64,000 bases of DNA from Lachnospiraceae bacterium (GTDB lineage Bacteria; Bacillota; Clostridia; Lachnospirales; Lachnospiraceae). The DNA is taken from contig JAILNS010000006.1 of the NCBI GenBank assembly GCA_024691305.1, positions 62,001 to 126,000 on the forward strand, given 5' to 3'. The notes below the pieces were generated by a model. The model was not told the origin of the DNA, ran no database searches, and was given only the letters and a program-made list of their open reading frames with translations. Positions 44,425 through 52,282 of the stretch are shown here, piece by piece. A program made the translations under genes and the position numbers. Positions within the stretch are counted from its first letter, which is position 1, and every line of letters begins with the position of its first letter.

Positions 44425-44814
44425 ATGAGTGAGTTAGTAGCGGCAGGAGGAAATGCAATGTGCACGATGGGCACGGCTCCCGCGCCCGTGAAGGTAACTT
44501 CACAGACATCCGTACTTACGGAAGGGAAACCGGCCGGAACCATTCAGGATTGTCAGGGCGCAGCTAACATAGGACCGTTCGGAATGTGTACTTCGATGGC
44601 CAATCCGGCTGTTTCGGCAGCTACAGCAGCGGCGATGGGTGTTCTTACACCTCAGCCATGCATGCCAATGCCGGCAGGACCGTGGATAGCGACCAAGCCC
44701 AAGGTTCTTATAGGCGGTAAGCCGTGTTTGACAAATGACTGCAAGATGATGTGTGCATACGCAGGATCCATCTCCGTCACGTTTCCCGGACAGGTAAAGG
44801 TGACAGCAACATGA
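44425..44814 (+). CDS. PAAR-like spike-tip protein, DUF4280
   Basis: A 129-residue DUF4280-type protein, the PAAR-like tip that sharpens the central spike of contractile injection systems. Characteristic features are AGGNAMCTMGTAPAPVKVT, an IGPFGMCTSMANP block, the PAGPWIATKPKVLIGGKPCL segment and several conserved Cys (for example CMPMP, CLTNDCKMMC) which may bind metal or form disulfides. AAAGGAAACGA lies 10-20 bases before the ATG. It directly precedes the sheath gene. Confidence 0.85.
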   Translation: MSELVAAGGNAMCTMGTAPAPVKVTSQTSVLTEGKPAGTIQDCQGAANIGPFGMCTSMANPAVSAATAAAMGVLTPQPCMPMPAGPWIATKPKVLIGGKPCLTNDCKMMCAYAGSISVTFPGQVKVTAT

Positions 44815-44839
44815 AAATCAATGAAAAGAGGTAAAGTAT

Positions 44840-46546
44840 ATGGCAGAGTATTTATCCCCGGGCGTATACGTCGAGGAATATGATAATTCGCCCCGTAGTA
44901 TCGAAGGTGTCGGTACCAGTACGGCCGGCTTTATCGGATTAGCGGAAAAAGGCCCTCTTACAGGTGCACCGCTTCTCGTTACAAGTATGCGTTCGTTCCG
45001 TCAGCAGTTCGGTGGTTTCTTATCCGAATTCGGTTACGGAGAATATCGTTTTTTGGCAAACAGTGTTGAGCAGTTCTTTGACAACGGTGGAACAAGATGC
45101 TACGTAATGCGTGTAGCTCCCAAGGATGCCAAAGTAGCTTCAGCAAAAAAAGGTATTTTAAGTGTAGAAGCAACAAGCCCCGGTGTTTGGGGTAACAAGG
45201 TTCAGATCACTCTTCAGACCAACACCAAGCATAAACTTCAGCTGGTTGAAAAGACAGATGCCGGTTATAAGGCTAAAACTCTTGAAGGCTTCCGTGAAGG
45301 CGACCTGGTAGTATTTGAAGATACCTATACAAAGATCAAGACTATCTTTGACAGAACAGTAACATTTGAAGACGATCTTCCCGACAGTGTAGTTGATGCG
45401 GATATCCTTCCCAAATCACTGCTTTATCTGGTAACAGTGGATATGTCGGTACGTTTCGGCGATGATGTAGAGAACTATACAGAGCTTAGCTTAAATACCA
45501 CATCACCCCGTTACATCGGATCCAGACTTGCAAGCAGCGATATCATCAAAGCTGAGGTTGCACAGCCCAAGAGCGCAGGCAACCCTGTAGCAGAGATCCT
45601 TGGCGAAGATATGACCGACGGTGTCTTCTTCCTTGAAGGCGGTACAGACGGTTCAGTTGCCAAGATCGATGCAGCTACATATATCGGCGAGGATAACGGC
45701 CCCGGCAAGCGTACAGGTCTTAGCGCATTCGAAGAGAACAATATAGTTAGCATGCTGGCTATCCCCGGCATCACAATGCCTGAGGTTGTTGTAGCACTCG
45801 TTGCACATTGTGAGAGACTTCGCAGCCGTTTTGCAGTACTGGATATGCCTAAGGAGATGTACAAGACAGCCGATCTTATCGGTTACAGACAGATGGTTGA
45901 TTCAACCTACTGCGCTATGTATCATCCCTGGATCCAGGTATTTGACCGTTCATCCAATAAGGCTGATTTTATTCCTCCGTCGGGTGCGGTTATGGGTGTT
46001 TACTCAAGAACCGATATCGCAAGAGGTGTTCATAAGGCACCTGCTAACGAAGTTGTATTCTGTACAGGCCTTTCTGTTAACTACACTAAGGACGAGCAGG
46101 ATATCCTTAATCCCGAAGGCATTAACCTTATTCGTTCACTTCCCGGACAGGGCATACGTATATGGGGCGCAAGAACAGCATCAAGCAACTCTGCGTTCAA
46201 GTATGTCAACGTACGTCGTCTGTTCATCTTCGTGGAAGAGAGCATCAAAGCCAATACCAACTGGGTTGTATTTGAACCCAACGATCCTACTCTCTGGCAG
46301 AGAGTTAACCAGACCATTACCAACTTCCTTGACGGACTGTTCAGAAACGGTATGCTGGCAGGCGGATCTGCAGGAGAAGCTTATTTCGTAGAGATCGGAT
46401 CTTCGACAATGACAAGAGACGATATCATGAACGGAAGACTTATATGTAATGTTGGTATAGCACCTTCACGTCCTGCTGAGTTTGTAATCTTCAGAGTTAC
46501 ACAGCACACATCCGAAGCAGGCGGCGAAGAAGGCGGCGAGGAATAA
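44840..46546 (+). CDS. Contractile tail sheath protein
   Basis: A 568-residue sheath. The N-terminus EYLSPGVYVEEYDNSPRSIEGV is typical, followed by TAGFIGLAEKGPL and the conserved C-terminal domain IRIWGARTAS, KYVNVRRLFIFVEESI, VFEPNDPTLWQRVNQ and FLDGLFRNGMLAG. A beta-rich insertion domain fills about 95-210. Only one sheath gene is present, unlike the three of Afp/PVC particles. The C-terminus ends in Glu/Gly runs. AGAGGT precedes the ATG. Codon use is strongly biased to preferred codons, as expected for a highly expressed protein. Confidence 0.95.
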   Translation: MAEYLSPGVYVEEYDNSPRSIEGVGTSTAGFIGLAEKGPLTGAPLLVTSMRSFRQQFGGFLSEFGYGEYRFLANSVEQFFDNGGTRCYVMRVAPKDAKVASAKKGILSVEATSPGVWGNKVQITLQTNTKHKLQLVEKTDAGYKAKTLEGFREGDLVVFEDTYTKIKTIFDRTVTFEDDLPDSVVDADILPKSLLYLVTVDMSVRFGDDVENYTELSLNTTSPRYIGSRLASSDIIKAEVAQPKSAGNPVAEILGEDMTDGVFFLEGGTDGSVAKIDAATYIGEDNGPGKRTGLSAFEENNIVSMLAIPGITMPEVVVALVAHCERLRSRFAVLDMPKEMYKTADLIGYRQMVDSTYCAMYHPWIQVFDRSSNKADFIPPSGAVMGVYSRTDIARGVHKAPANEVVFCTGLSVNYTKDEQDILNPEGINLIRSLPGQGIRIWGARTASSNSAFKYVNVRRLFIFVEESIKANTNWVVFEPNDPTLWQRVNQTITNFLDGLFRNGMLAGGSAGEAYFVEIGSSTMTRDDIMNGRLICNVGIAPSRPAEFVIFRVTQHTSEAGGEEGGEE

Positions 46547-46569
46547 TACAGAGAAAGGAGTAATGAATT

Positions 46570-47070
46570 ATGGCTACAGGGCCTTATGAAAATGACAAAC
46601 GGTCCGCATACCCGTTGACCAAGATGAACTTCCTTGTAACTGTTGATACAGTTGCAGGAACAGCAGCATTCAGCGAGGTAACAGGTATCGAAGCTACTGT
46701 CGATGTAATCGAATTCAGACAGGGCAACTCCGGTTCACTTGCACCGGTTAAGGTACCCGGACTTGTTAAGCACGGAAACGTTACACTGAAGATGGGTTAT
46801 ATTATTTCCAGCCCCTTCAAGACATGGGTTATGGAGTGTGTGAGTGAGACAAGAGGTCAGATCCCGAGAAACAATGTTACTATCGAGCTTATCGATATCA
46901 ACTCAGGTTCACCTTCAAATCTCGTGGAGACAGCTTCAGGTACAAGACAGTGGACACTGACCAATGCCTGGGTTACCAAGTATACAGCTCCCGATCTTGA
47001 TGCAAAGAACTCAGATGTTGCAATAGAGACCGTTGAACTGGCATACGAGGAACTTATAATTCCCAACTAA
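46570..47070 (+). CDS. Inner tail tube protein (gp19/Hcp-like)
   Basis: A 166-residue tube protein of the T4 gp19-like eCIS family: YPLTKMNFLVTVDTVAGTAAFSEVTGIEATVDVIEFRQGN is split here by the usual strands, then GLVKHGNVTLKMG and AWVTKYTAPDLDAKNSDVAIE. AAAGGAG lies upstream. Together with the sheath it forms the high-copy part of the operon. Two stem-loops follow the stop codon directly and may protect the sheath-tube message or limit transcription of the later genes. Confidence 0.93.
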   Translation: MATGPYENDKRSAYPLTKMNFLVTVDTVAGTAAFSEVTGIEATVDVIEFRQGNSGSLAPVKVPGLVKHGNVTLKMGYIISSPFKTWVMECVSETRGQIPRNNVTIELIDINSGSPSNLVETASGTRQWTLTNAWVTKYTAPDLDAKNSDVAIETVELAYEELIIPN

Positions 47071-47115
47071 AACAGATTTGTCTGTTTATATGGCACAGGA
47101 GATATCTCCTGTGCC
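47071..47115. repeat. Two stem-loops after the tube gene
   Basis: First: AACAGA-TTTG-TCTGTT (47071-47086). Second: a perfect 24-base palindrome, arms GGCACAGGAGAT (47092-47103) and ATCTCCTGTGCC (47104-47115), giving a 10-bp GC-rich stem with an AUAU loop as RNA. No T-run follows, so it is not a full intrinsic terminator. It most likely stabilises the 3' end of the sheath-tube transcript or partly attenuates transcription. Confidence 0.8.
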
Positions 47116-47169
47116 AGAGTAAGCAAACAAGGATGTACATCAAAGATACGATATGATTAGGAGGTCACA

Positions 47170-47532
47170 ATGGATACCTTATATGAATTCACATTACCGA
47201 AAGGATATATGGACTCGGCAGGGGAACTTCACAGGAAAGGAAGAATGCGTCTTGCGACTGCAGGAGATGAGATCTCAGCCACCCGGGACCCAAGAGTTTT
47301 GTCAAATCCGTCTTATCTGACAATTGTCATATTAAGTAAGGTTATCACTGAATTAGAGGGCATTGAATCCGTGACTGCCACCACGATAGAGCAGTTATTT
47401 ACCGCAGATCTTGCGTACCTTCAGGACATGTATCAGCGTATAAATGATATAGAACCCCCTACCATGGAGTGTGTATGTCCCGATTGCGGCAAGATATTTG
47501 AGGTACCGCTAAATTTTACACGGGAGGGTTAA
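47170..47532 (+). CDS. Phage-type tail assembly chaperone-like protein (zero-frame product)
   Basis: A 120-residue protein of the tail assembly family found in many eCIS loci: YEFTLPKGYMDSAGELHRKG, RMRLATAGDEI, DPRVLSNPSYLTIVILSKVI, IEQLFTADLAYLQDMYQRIN. A metal-binding CVCPDC motif (Cys101, 103, 106) follows near the end. An AGGAGGT ribosome site precedes the ATG. The last codons contain the slippery heptamer AAATTTT (47511-47517) in the correct phase. A -1 shift there would give a 188-residue product (116 zero-frame residues plus 72) ending in a DUF6760-like domain, analogous to gpG/gpGT of tailed phages. The unshifted product stops at 47532. Confidence 0.8.
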   Translation: MDTLYEFTLPKGYMDSAGELHRKGRMRLATAGDEISATRDPRVLSNPSYLTIVILSKVITELEGIESVTATTIEQLFTADLAYLQDMYQRINDIEPPTMECVCPDCGKIFEVPLNFTREG

Positions 47533-47735
47533 GGCTTTATCCCAAGGACGATCTCTATAAGGAGATGTCTTTCATATCCTATTATTTCCATTGGGGAGCC
47601 GATGAGGTACTTAAGCTGGGACACGCCGAAAGACGAAGGTGGTGCAATGAGATATCCCAGATAAACAAGAGTCTTAATCCCTCAGATAAGAAAAACAAAG
47701 AAAAAAGCATCCTGGACATGAAACCCAGCAGATGA
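47502..47735 (+). CDS. DUF6760-like domain in the -1 frame, no start codon of its own
   Basis: This frame opens after a TGA at 47499 and runs to TGA 47733-47735. It encodes LYPKDDLYKEMSFISYYFHW followed by a GHAERRRWCNEISQINKSL segment, the signature of short DUF6760 proteins found beside tube and sheath genes in eCIS loci. No ATG, GTG, TTG, CTG or ATT lies between the upstream stop and the conserved YP. The first ATG (47565) is inside the conserved domain with its AGGAG directly abutting, so it would be a poor start. Expression by -1 frameshifting from the chaperone gene, whose frame it overlaps, is the best explanation. The product ends in a Lys-rich tail. Confidence 0.75.
   Translation, partial: GTAKFYTGGLRLYPKDDLYKEMSFISYYFHWGADEVLKLGHAERRRWCNEISQINKSLNPSDKKNKEKSILDMKPSR
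47511..47517 (+). other. Candidate -1 ribosomal frameshift site AAATTTT
   Basis: The heptamer has the X-XXY-YYZ form, reading CTA-AAT-TTT in the zero frame and AAA-TTT after a -1 slip, so both tRNAs can re-pair. It sits 12 bases before the zero-frame stop at 47530, and the -1 frame leads straight into a conserved domain. No strong pseudoknot was found by eye just downstream; the GGAGGG at 47523-47528 could act as an internal stimulatory Shine-Dalgarno-like sequence. Confidence 0.65.
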
Positions 47736-47745
47736 GGATAAGCAT

Positions 47746-49413
47746 ATGAGCAGTGGCTACAGCCTGTGGGGCAACGATAATATAGAAGATCGGAACGCCC
47801 CGGTCAATAATCCGATCACAGCTTTTAACTTCGTACTTGAAGTAGAAGGTGTGTATTTCATGGCGCTTAAGAGTGTGCATGTATTCAACAAGGAGAACGA
47901 GTATGAATACATCCGCGAGGGCGGCGTGAATGATTATGTGCATATGAGGCGCAAACCCATATCCAAACCCTTTACATTCCAGGTGGAGAGGTATGTGGGG
48001 ACCGAAAGGTTTTTAGATCCTCTTGCCAATGGCACAGAGCTTATCCTGCCTGTTATTTTGTATGTTTACAGACATAAGGCAAGGTCAGAGATAATAGACG
48101 GTGCACCTGCATGGCCTGCCAGAATATATACGTTTACCGGTTGTGTGGTCACCGCCAAGGAATACGGGGAACTAAACTCCGAGAAGAGCAGCATACTTAC
48201 CGAAACAACTACAATTGCATATCGTGAACTTGTTGTTGTGACCAATCCGTTTGAGTCGGGACAGGAACTTGAGGCACTTGAGGAATTCGGTGCGGATACC
48301 AAGCCCCAATATGCTAATCCTACCCATATGAACAGTAAGGATTACTATACGACCAAGCCTTCCAAAGAAGGACTTGCAATGACCTATATGAAGGACGGAG
48401 TGAGCCCCGATATCAACAAGCCGCGTATGGAAGAGTTTGGTGAAGAGGCTGAGGCTAAATACGCGAGGACGTCCAAAAAAGATGATGAAGAGCCCGAGCA
48501 TAAATTGCCAAGGGACCAGATAAAAGAAGGCGATGAACCTCTGTATGCATCGACCAAAAACGCAAACAGCGGAAACTATTACACCACTCAGACCGATAAG
48601 GACGGCAAGAAATATACGACCCGAAAAGGACCTGCGCTTGATAAGGATACCACATATAAGCCTTCACGGTCTTATGATGAGATGAAGAAGGATACCAAGG
48701 CCAAGTATGCAGCGTCGTCAAGTCAGGACAGCAGGGAGTCAGAGTTTAAGTCTGAAAAATGGGATATTAAACAGAACAAGACAAATCCCAAGCCTGACCG
48801 TGCAAAATCCTCGGCAGCAGATGCAACAAAACCCGAAGTTAAAGGACCGTGGAGCATCAAGAATCCCAATAAGGACAAGAGTGCAAAGCAGTCAGCAACG
48901 GATTCAAGTAAGCCGGAGGCAAAAGGACCGTGGAGTATCAAGAGTCCCGATGCGGACAAGAGTGCAAAGCAGTCACCGACGGATTCAAGTAAGCCGGAGG
49001 CAAAAGGACCGTGGAGCATCAGGAATCCGGGTGCGTCTAAGAGCGCCAAGGCATCGCCTGCGGATTCAACTAAACCCGAGGCAAAAGGACCATGGAATAT
49101 ACAGAACCCCGATGCATCTAAGAGTGCGAAAGCATCACCGGCAGATTCAAGCAAACCCGAGGCAAAAGGACCATGGAGTATAAAAAGTCCCGATGCAGCC
49201 AAGAGTGCGGTAGCATCCCCGGTAGATCCCAATAAGCCGGAGACCAAAGGCCCGTGGGACATCAAAGCCAATACGAAAGATCCGAAACCCGAGTATGCAC
49301 TTGCTTCAACTAAGGACAAAGAAAAGCCTCAGTTTGCAAGCACATGGCCTCCTACAAGAAGAGCTCTTATGGCAGAGGAACTTTCCAAAAAACAGGTTGA
49401 TAAAAAAGGTTAA
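47746..49413 (+). CDS. Second tail-tube-like protein with long repeat tail
   Basis: A 555-residue protein. Residues 15-170 form a gp19/tube-like domain (PITAFNFVLEVEGVYFMALKS, FTFQVERYVGTERFLDPLANG, IYTFTGCVVTAKEYGEL, TTIAYRELVVVTNPFES). It corresponds in position to the Afp5-type tube adaptor that joins tube to baseplate. The other 380 residues are hydrophilic, first with two long imperfect repeats (around PQYANPTHMNSKDYYTT and PLYASTKNANSGNYYTT), then six 27-residue repeats containing KPEAKGPW. Such a tail on a tube-family protein is unusual; it could line or extend from the particle or bind cargo. A GGATAAG weak ribosome site precedes the ATG. Confidence 0.75.
   Translation: MSSGYSLWGNDNIEDRNAPVNNPITAFNFVLEVEGVYFMALKSVHVFNKENEYEYIREGGVNDYVHMRRKPISKPFTFQVERYVGTERFLDPLANGTELILPVILYVYRHKARSEIIDGAPAWPARIYTFTGCVVTAKEYGELNSEKSSILTETTTIAYRELVVVTNPFESGQELEALEEFGADTKPQYANPTHMNSKDYYTTKPSKEGLAMTYMKDGVSPDINKPRMEEFGEEAEAKYARTSKKDDEEPEHKLPRDQIKEGDEPLYASTKNANSGNYYTTQTDKDGKKYTTRKGPALDKDTTYKPSRSYDEMKKDTKAKYAASSSQDSRESEFKSEKWDIKQNKTNPKPDRAKSSAADATKPEVKGPWSIKNPNKDKSAKQSATDSSKPEAKGPWSIKSPDADKSAKQSPTDSSKPEAKGPWSIRNPGASKSAKASPADSTKPEAKGPWNIQNPDASKSAKASPADSSKPEAKGPWSIKSPDAAKSAVASPVDPNKPETKGPWDIKANTKDPKPEYALASTKDKEKPQFASTWPPTRRALMAEELSKKQVDKKG
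48829..49260 (+). repeat. Coding repeat, six 81-bp units (KPEAKGPW)
   Basis: Units start at 48829, 48910, 48991, 49072, 49153 and 49234, each exactly 81 bases except the shortened last. Each encodes KPE-A/V/T-KGPW-S/N/D-I followed by an Asp/Lys/Ser/Pro-rich spacer with KSAK. The units differ at many third positions, so the array is old rather than freshly expanded. It forms the tail of the second tube-like protein. Confidence 0.92.
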
Positions 49414-49418
49414 ATAAA

Positions 49419-51311
49419 TTGCTGACAGTTAAAGCACCTATAGAATTAAGGTCAAAATCGTCATATATATCAGATCCCGAAGCGTTTTATCATCGTATCA
49501 TAGGTAACTATTCGCTTATGGAAACTCATATAAACGAAGAAGATCTGTTACATATAAGCGCCACACCCCCTGAGATATACGTGCAGGAGGGCGGCGCTAT
49601 GACCAGTATAGTGGCCAATAACGAGCACAATGAAACCAACCTCCAGAAAGTTCAGATCCTTAACAATGTACTTAACCGTATAGTCATGTCTGCAGATGCA
49701 CATCTGACATATCAGGAGCGCGTATTTATAACGGATACTCTTTATAAGCTCGGAATACATGACGATCGTAAGTTCATGAATGCCTTTTATCGTATGGCAG
49801 AGGAGACTAAGAACACCAATACGCTGATAGATCTGTATCTTGAACGCGGAGGTGAGGTCAGGGAACTCATAGAGGCCATGGAGAGCCGGATCCGCAGCAC
49901 AGAGCATACCGAAGAGACCGATACCTTAAGGGAAAAAGAAAACTATCTCTATCAGACGATCATGGAAAGATTAAGGACAGGTGCGATCTACCAGATAGTA
50001 TCTAACTTTAACAGATCCACTGACAACAGTGAGATAGACAGACGTGAGTATTCGGTTTCAGACCAGACATATATCGCTCAGCACATACTTTTATCGGTCC
50101 TTAGAGACAGGGCCGGAATGGGGGGTGAGAATCTCATATTCCTTACAGGCAATACCTATGAGGAAAACTTAGAGCAGGAAGAAGTATCTGCGACCAATGT
50201 AAGAAATGAGATAAACGCAGCAGTCCTTATGGACATGCTCTCGAACATATATCACACGGGATATGACCGGTTTTATACAAATGCCGACAGGTTTTACCGG
50301 TTTGAGGATGTATTCTACGGATCGAGTGTCAGTCTGCTTAACCGTCTGACTCAGTATCAGGGAGACGTAAGCTTCACGATGAGGGCGTCGGAAACCATGA
50401 TAACCGAGCAGAGCACGCTTATGGCTGATGAGATCACCCTTCTTGAAAGAGATGAAGAATCCGGAGAGATATCCGAGGACGAACTGGTAAGGATCACCAA
50501 ACAGGTCAACGAAATGAACGTCTTAAACGAGCAGCGCAGGCAGCAGTATATGCAGGTGCTCGAACAGATAAGACGCCGTACGGCCGGGGAATCAAGAATT
50601 GACAGCATGGAAAAGACCAGGCAGACCGGTATCCTTGCACTCACTTCTCCCGAAGCGATGATGGAGCAGCTTAACGAGGAAGAGCAGGCGAGAGGTGCAA
50701 GAGAGAAACTGATACTGCATGAACTTGCCCGGGTATTTCCGGAAAATGCATTTACGATATATGAGATGCTAAGTAACTATGAGGAGAATCCTCAGGAGTT
50801 TATAAACAATAACATCATCCGTCCAGCTGATGAGGGCGAACTGATACATGATATCAGGGAAGTTGAGCGTGAGGCTGCACAGGAGACATTAAGGAATGCG
50901 AGGAATGCCTTAGCTGATGCGGAAGAGTTAACGGAAAGAGTATCAGGTACAAGGCACGGTGCAGGAAGCGGACGAAGGATCGATGAGTATGAGTTTGAAT
51001 CCGTACCGACCATACACAGAAGGACAGAGACACTTTCGCAGGAAGAGGTCGAAGAACAACTTTCCAATATGTATACTGATCTGTCCCATAAGATAGAGAC
51101 TGTGACTTCACAGGATACAGTAAACGAAAGACATACGACCAATACACAAACCGTGATCTCTCATGATACCGTAAATCAGGGCATGAGCGAGTATGAGATC
51201 AGGAAGATGATAGATGCGGGAGTTAAAAATCAGGTATCCGCGATAAGTAACCAGGTGTTTAGGAAACTTGAAAACCAGATGCGCAACGAAAAGATAAGAA
51301 GAGGCTATTGA
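49419..51311 (+). CDS. Contractile-locus helical protein, 630 aa, unassigned
   Basis: A TTG start 5 bases after the preceding stop. The protein is soluble, acidic and largely helical: about 75-250 and 330-400 helices, 410-520 more helices including HELARVFPENAFTIYEMLSNY, then a disordered Thr/Ser-rich stretch and a final coiled coil (about 590-630, SEYEIRKMIDAGVKNQVSAI). I recognise no family. It lies between the tube paralogue and the CIS-tube-domain proteins. With no other tape-measure protein visible, it is a candidate length-determining or inner-baseplate component, although it lacks the hydrophobic repeats common in tape measures. Confidence 0.5.
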   Translation: MLTVKAPIELRSKSSYISDPEAFYHRIIGNYSLMETHINEEDLLHISATPPEIYVQEGGAMTSIVANNEHNETNLQKVQILNNVLNRIVMSADAHLTYQERVFITDTLYKLGIHDDRKFMNAFYRMAEETKNTNTLIDLYLERGGEVRELIEAMESRIRSTEHTEETDTLREKENYLYQTIMERLRTGAIYQIVSNFNRSTDNSEIDRREYSVSDQTYIAQHILLSVLRDRAGMGGENLIFLTGNTYEENLEQEEVSATNVRNEINAAVLMDMLSNIYHTGYDRFYTNADRFYRFEDVFYGSSVSLLNRLTQYQGDVSFTMRASETMITEQSTLMADEITLLERDEESGEISEDELVRITKQVNEMNVLNEQRRQQYMQVLEQIRRRTAGESRIDSMEKTRQTGILALTSPEAMMEQLNEEEQARGAREKLILHELARVFPENAFTIYEMLSNYEENPQEFINNNIIRPADEGELIHDIREVEREAAQETLRNARNALADAEELTERVSGTRHGAGSGRRIDEYEFESVPTIHRRTETLSQEEVEEQLSNMYTDLSHKIETVTSQDTVNERHTTNTQTVISHDTVNQGMSEYEIRKMIDAGVKNQVSAISNQVFRKLENQMRNEKIRRGY

Positions 51312-51312
51312 T

Positions 51313-52254
51313 ATGGGCATAGGAAGTGCTTTGAGCGGTATGGGCTCCAGTGCCAAAGGTATGTTTACCGACGGATCGGGAAGCAAGGCAATCATATATA
51401 TCCCAAATCCCGATGTGTTCGATCCGGACTTAAGTTCGGACGATACCCGCAAGGCTCAGGAAAAGCTTAACCAGGAAGCCGCAAAGCTCGAAAAACAACT
51501 GAATAAGAAAAACGGTATATCGTACGAACCGGATAATGATGTAGCCGATCTTGCCAAGGATAAGTTAAGTATGGGAGCCAATTTAATGAGCGGCTTAAAG
51601 AGTACTTTTACCCCCGGAGGATCATCTCCTGACAAGGTCGCAAAGCCGGCCAGAGAAAATTCGAATTTTGTTAAGGTTGAATTCCAGTTCAATCCCGATT
51701 CGATAAGAATGGATTCCATCAACGGTAAGATCCAGGATATGAACGGATCCGAGACGTCTTCAAAGATGATCTCCAAAAAGACATTCGTCGGAAGAACCAA
51801 ATTATCTTTTGACGTTACATTTGATGATCTGGACCTGATGGATGCGTTCATGCTTCAGGAAGTTGTTAACTTAAATGTTACCAATGCAGCTAATAAAGGC
51901 ATTAACATGTTTACCCACGGAGGTAATACCTTCAGTGTTACCGCCAAAATGGAAGCCTTTATGTCATTACTTGCATCCGCAAATACACAGCACGTGATCT
52001 TTTACTGGGGCAAACTGTGTTTCAGGGGGCAGGTTACGGGTGTTACCAATAAATATACGATGTTCAATACTTCCGGGAATCCCATAAGAGGCACGATGCA
52101 TCTTGAGATAACTCAGGACGGTAAGACCAATGATAAATACGAATATGATATGCAGGCATGGAAGAATTCGTTCGACAAGTGCTTTAAGAACGGAAGCGGC
52201 GGAGGAAGGAGCATGGCTTCCAAGTTCCTTAATAATAATGTTTTGAACTTTTAA
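51313..52254 (+). CDS. CIS tube-domain baseplate protein 1 (Afp7/Pvc7 type)
   Basis: A 313-residue protein. After a disordered 110-residue N-terminus comes the contractile-injection-system tube domain (about 115-285): FVKVEFQFNPDSIRMDS, RTKLSFDVTFDDLDLMDAFM, NTFSVTAKMEAFMSLLAS, HVIFYWGKLCFRGQVTGV, YTMFNTSGNPIRGTMHLEI. In Afp and PVC the corresponding protein joins the tube to the spike hub and ends in a LysM domain; no LysM is seen here. The gene starts 2 bases after the preceding stop. It is followed by a paralogue of the same family. Confidence 0.85.
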   Translation: MGIGSALSGMGSSAKGMFTDGSGSKAIIYIPNPDVFDPDLSSDDTRKAQEKLNQEAAKLEKQLNKKNGISYEPDNDVADLAKDKLSMGANLMSGLKSTFTPGGSSPDKVAKPARENSNFVKVEFQFNPDSIRMDSINGKIQDMNGSETSSKMISKKTFVGRTKLSFDVTFDDLDLMDAFMLQEVVNLNVTNAANKGINMFTHGGNTFSVTAKMEAFMSLLASANTQHVIFYWGKLCFRGQVTGVTNKYTMFNTSGNPIRGTMHLEITQDGKTNDKYEYDMQAWKNSFDKCFKNGSGGGRSMASKFLNNNVLNF

Positions 52255-52282
52255 CTGATCACAGAGTCAGAGGAAAAGGTAA

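Noticed and set aside
47565..47735. Independent DUF6760-like gene starting at ATG 47565
   Set aside because: The AGGAG directly touches the ATG and this start would remove the conserved YPKDDLYKE segment; the frameshift route explains the conserved N-terminal part.
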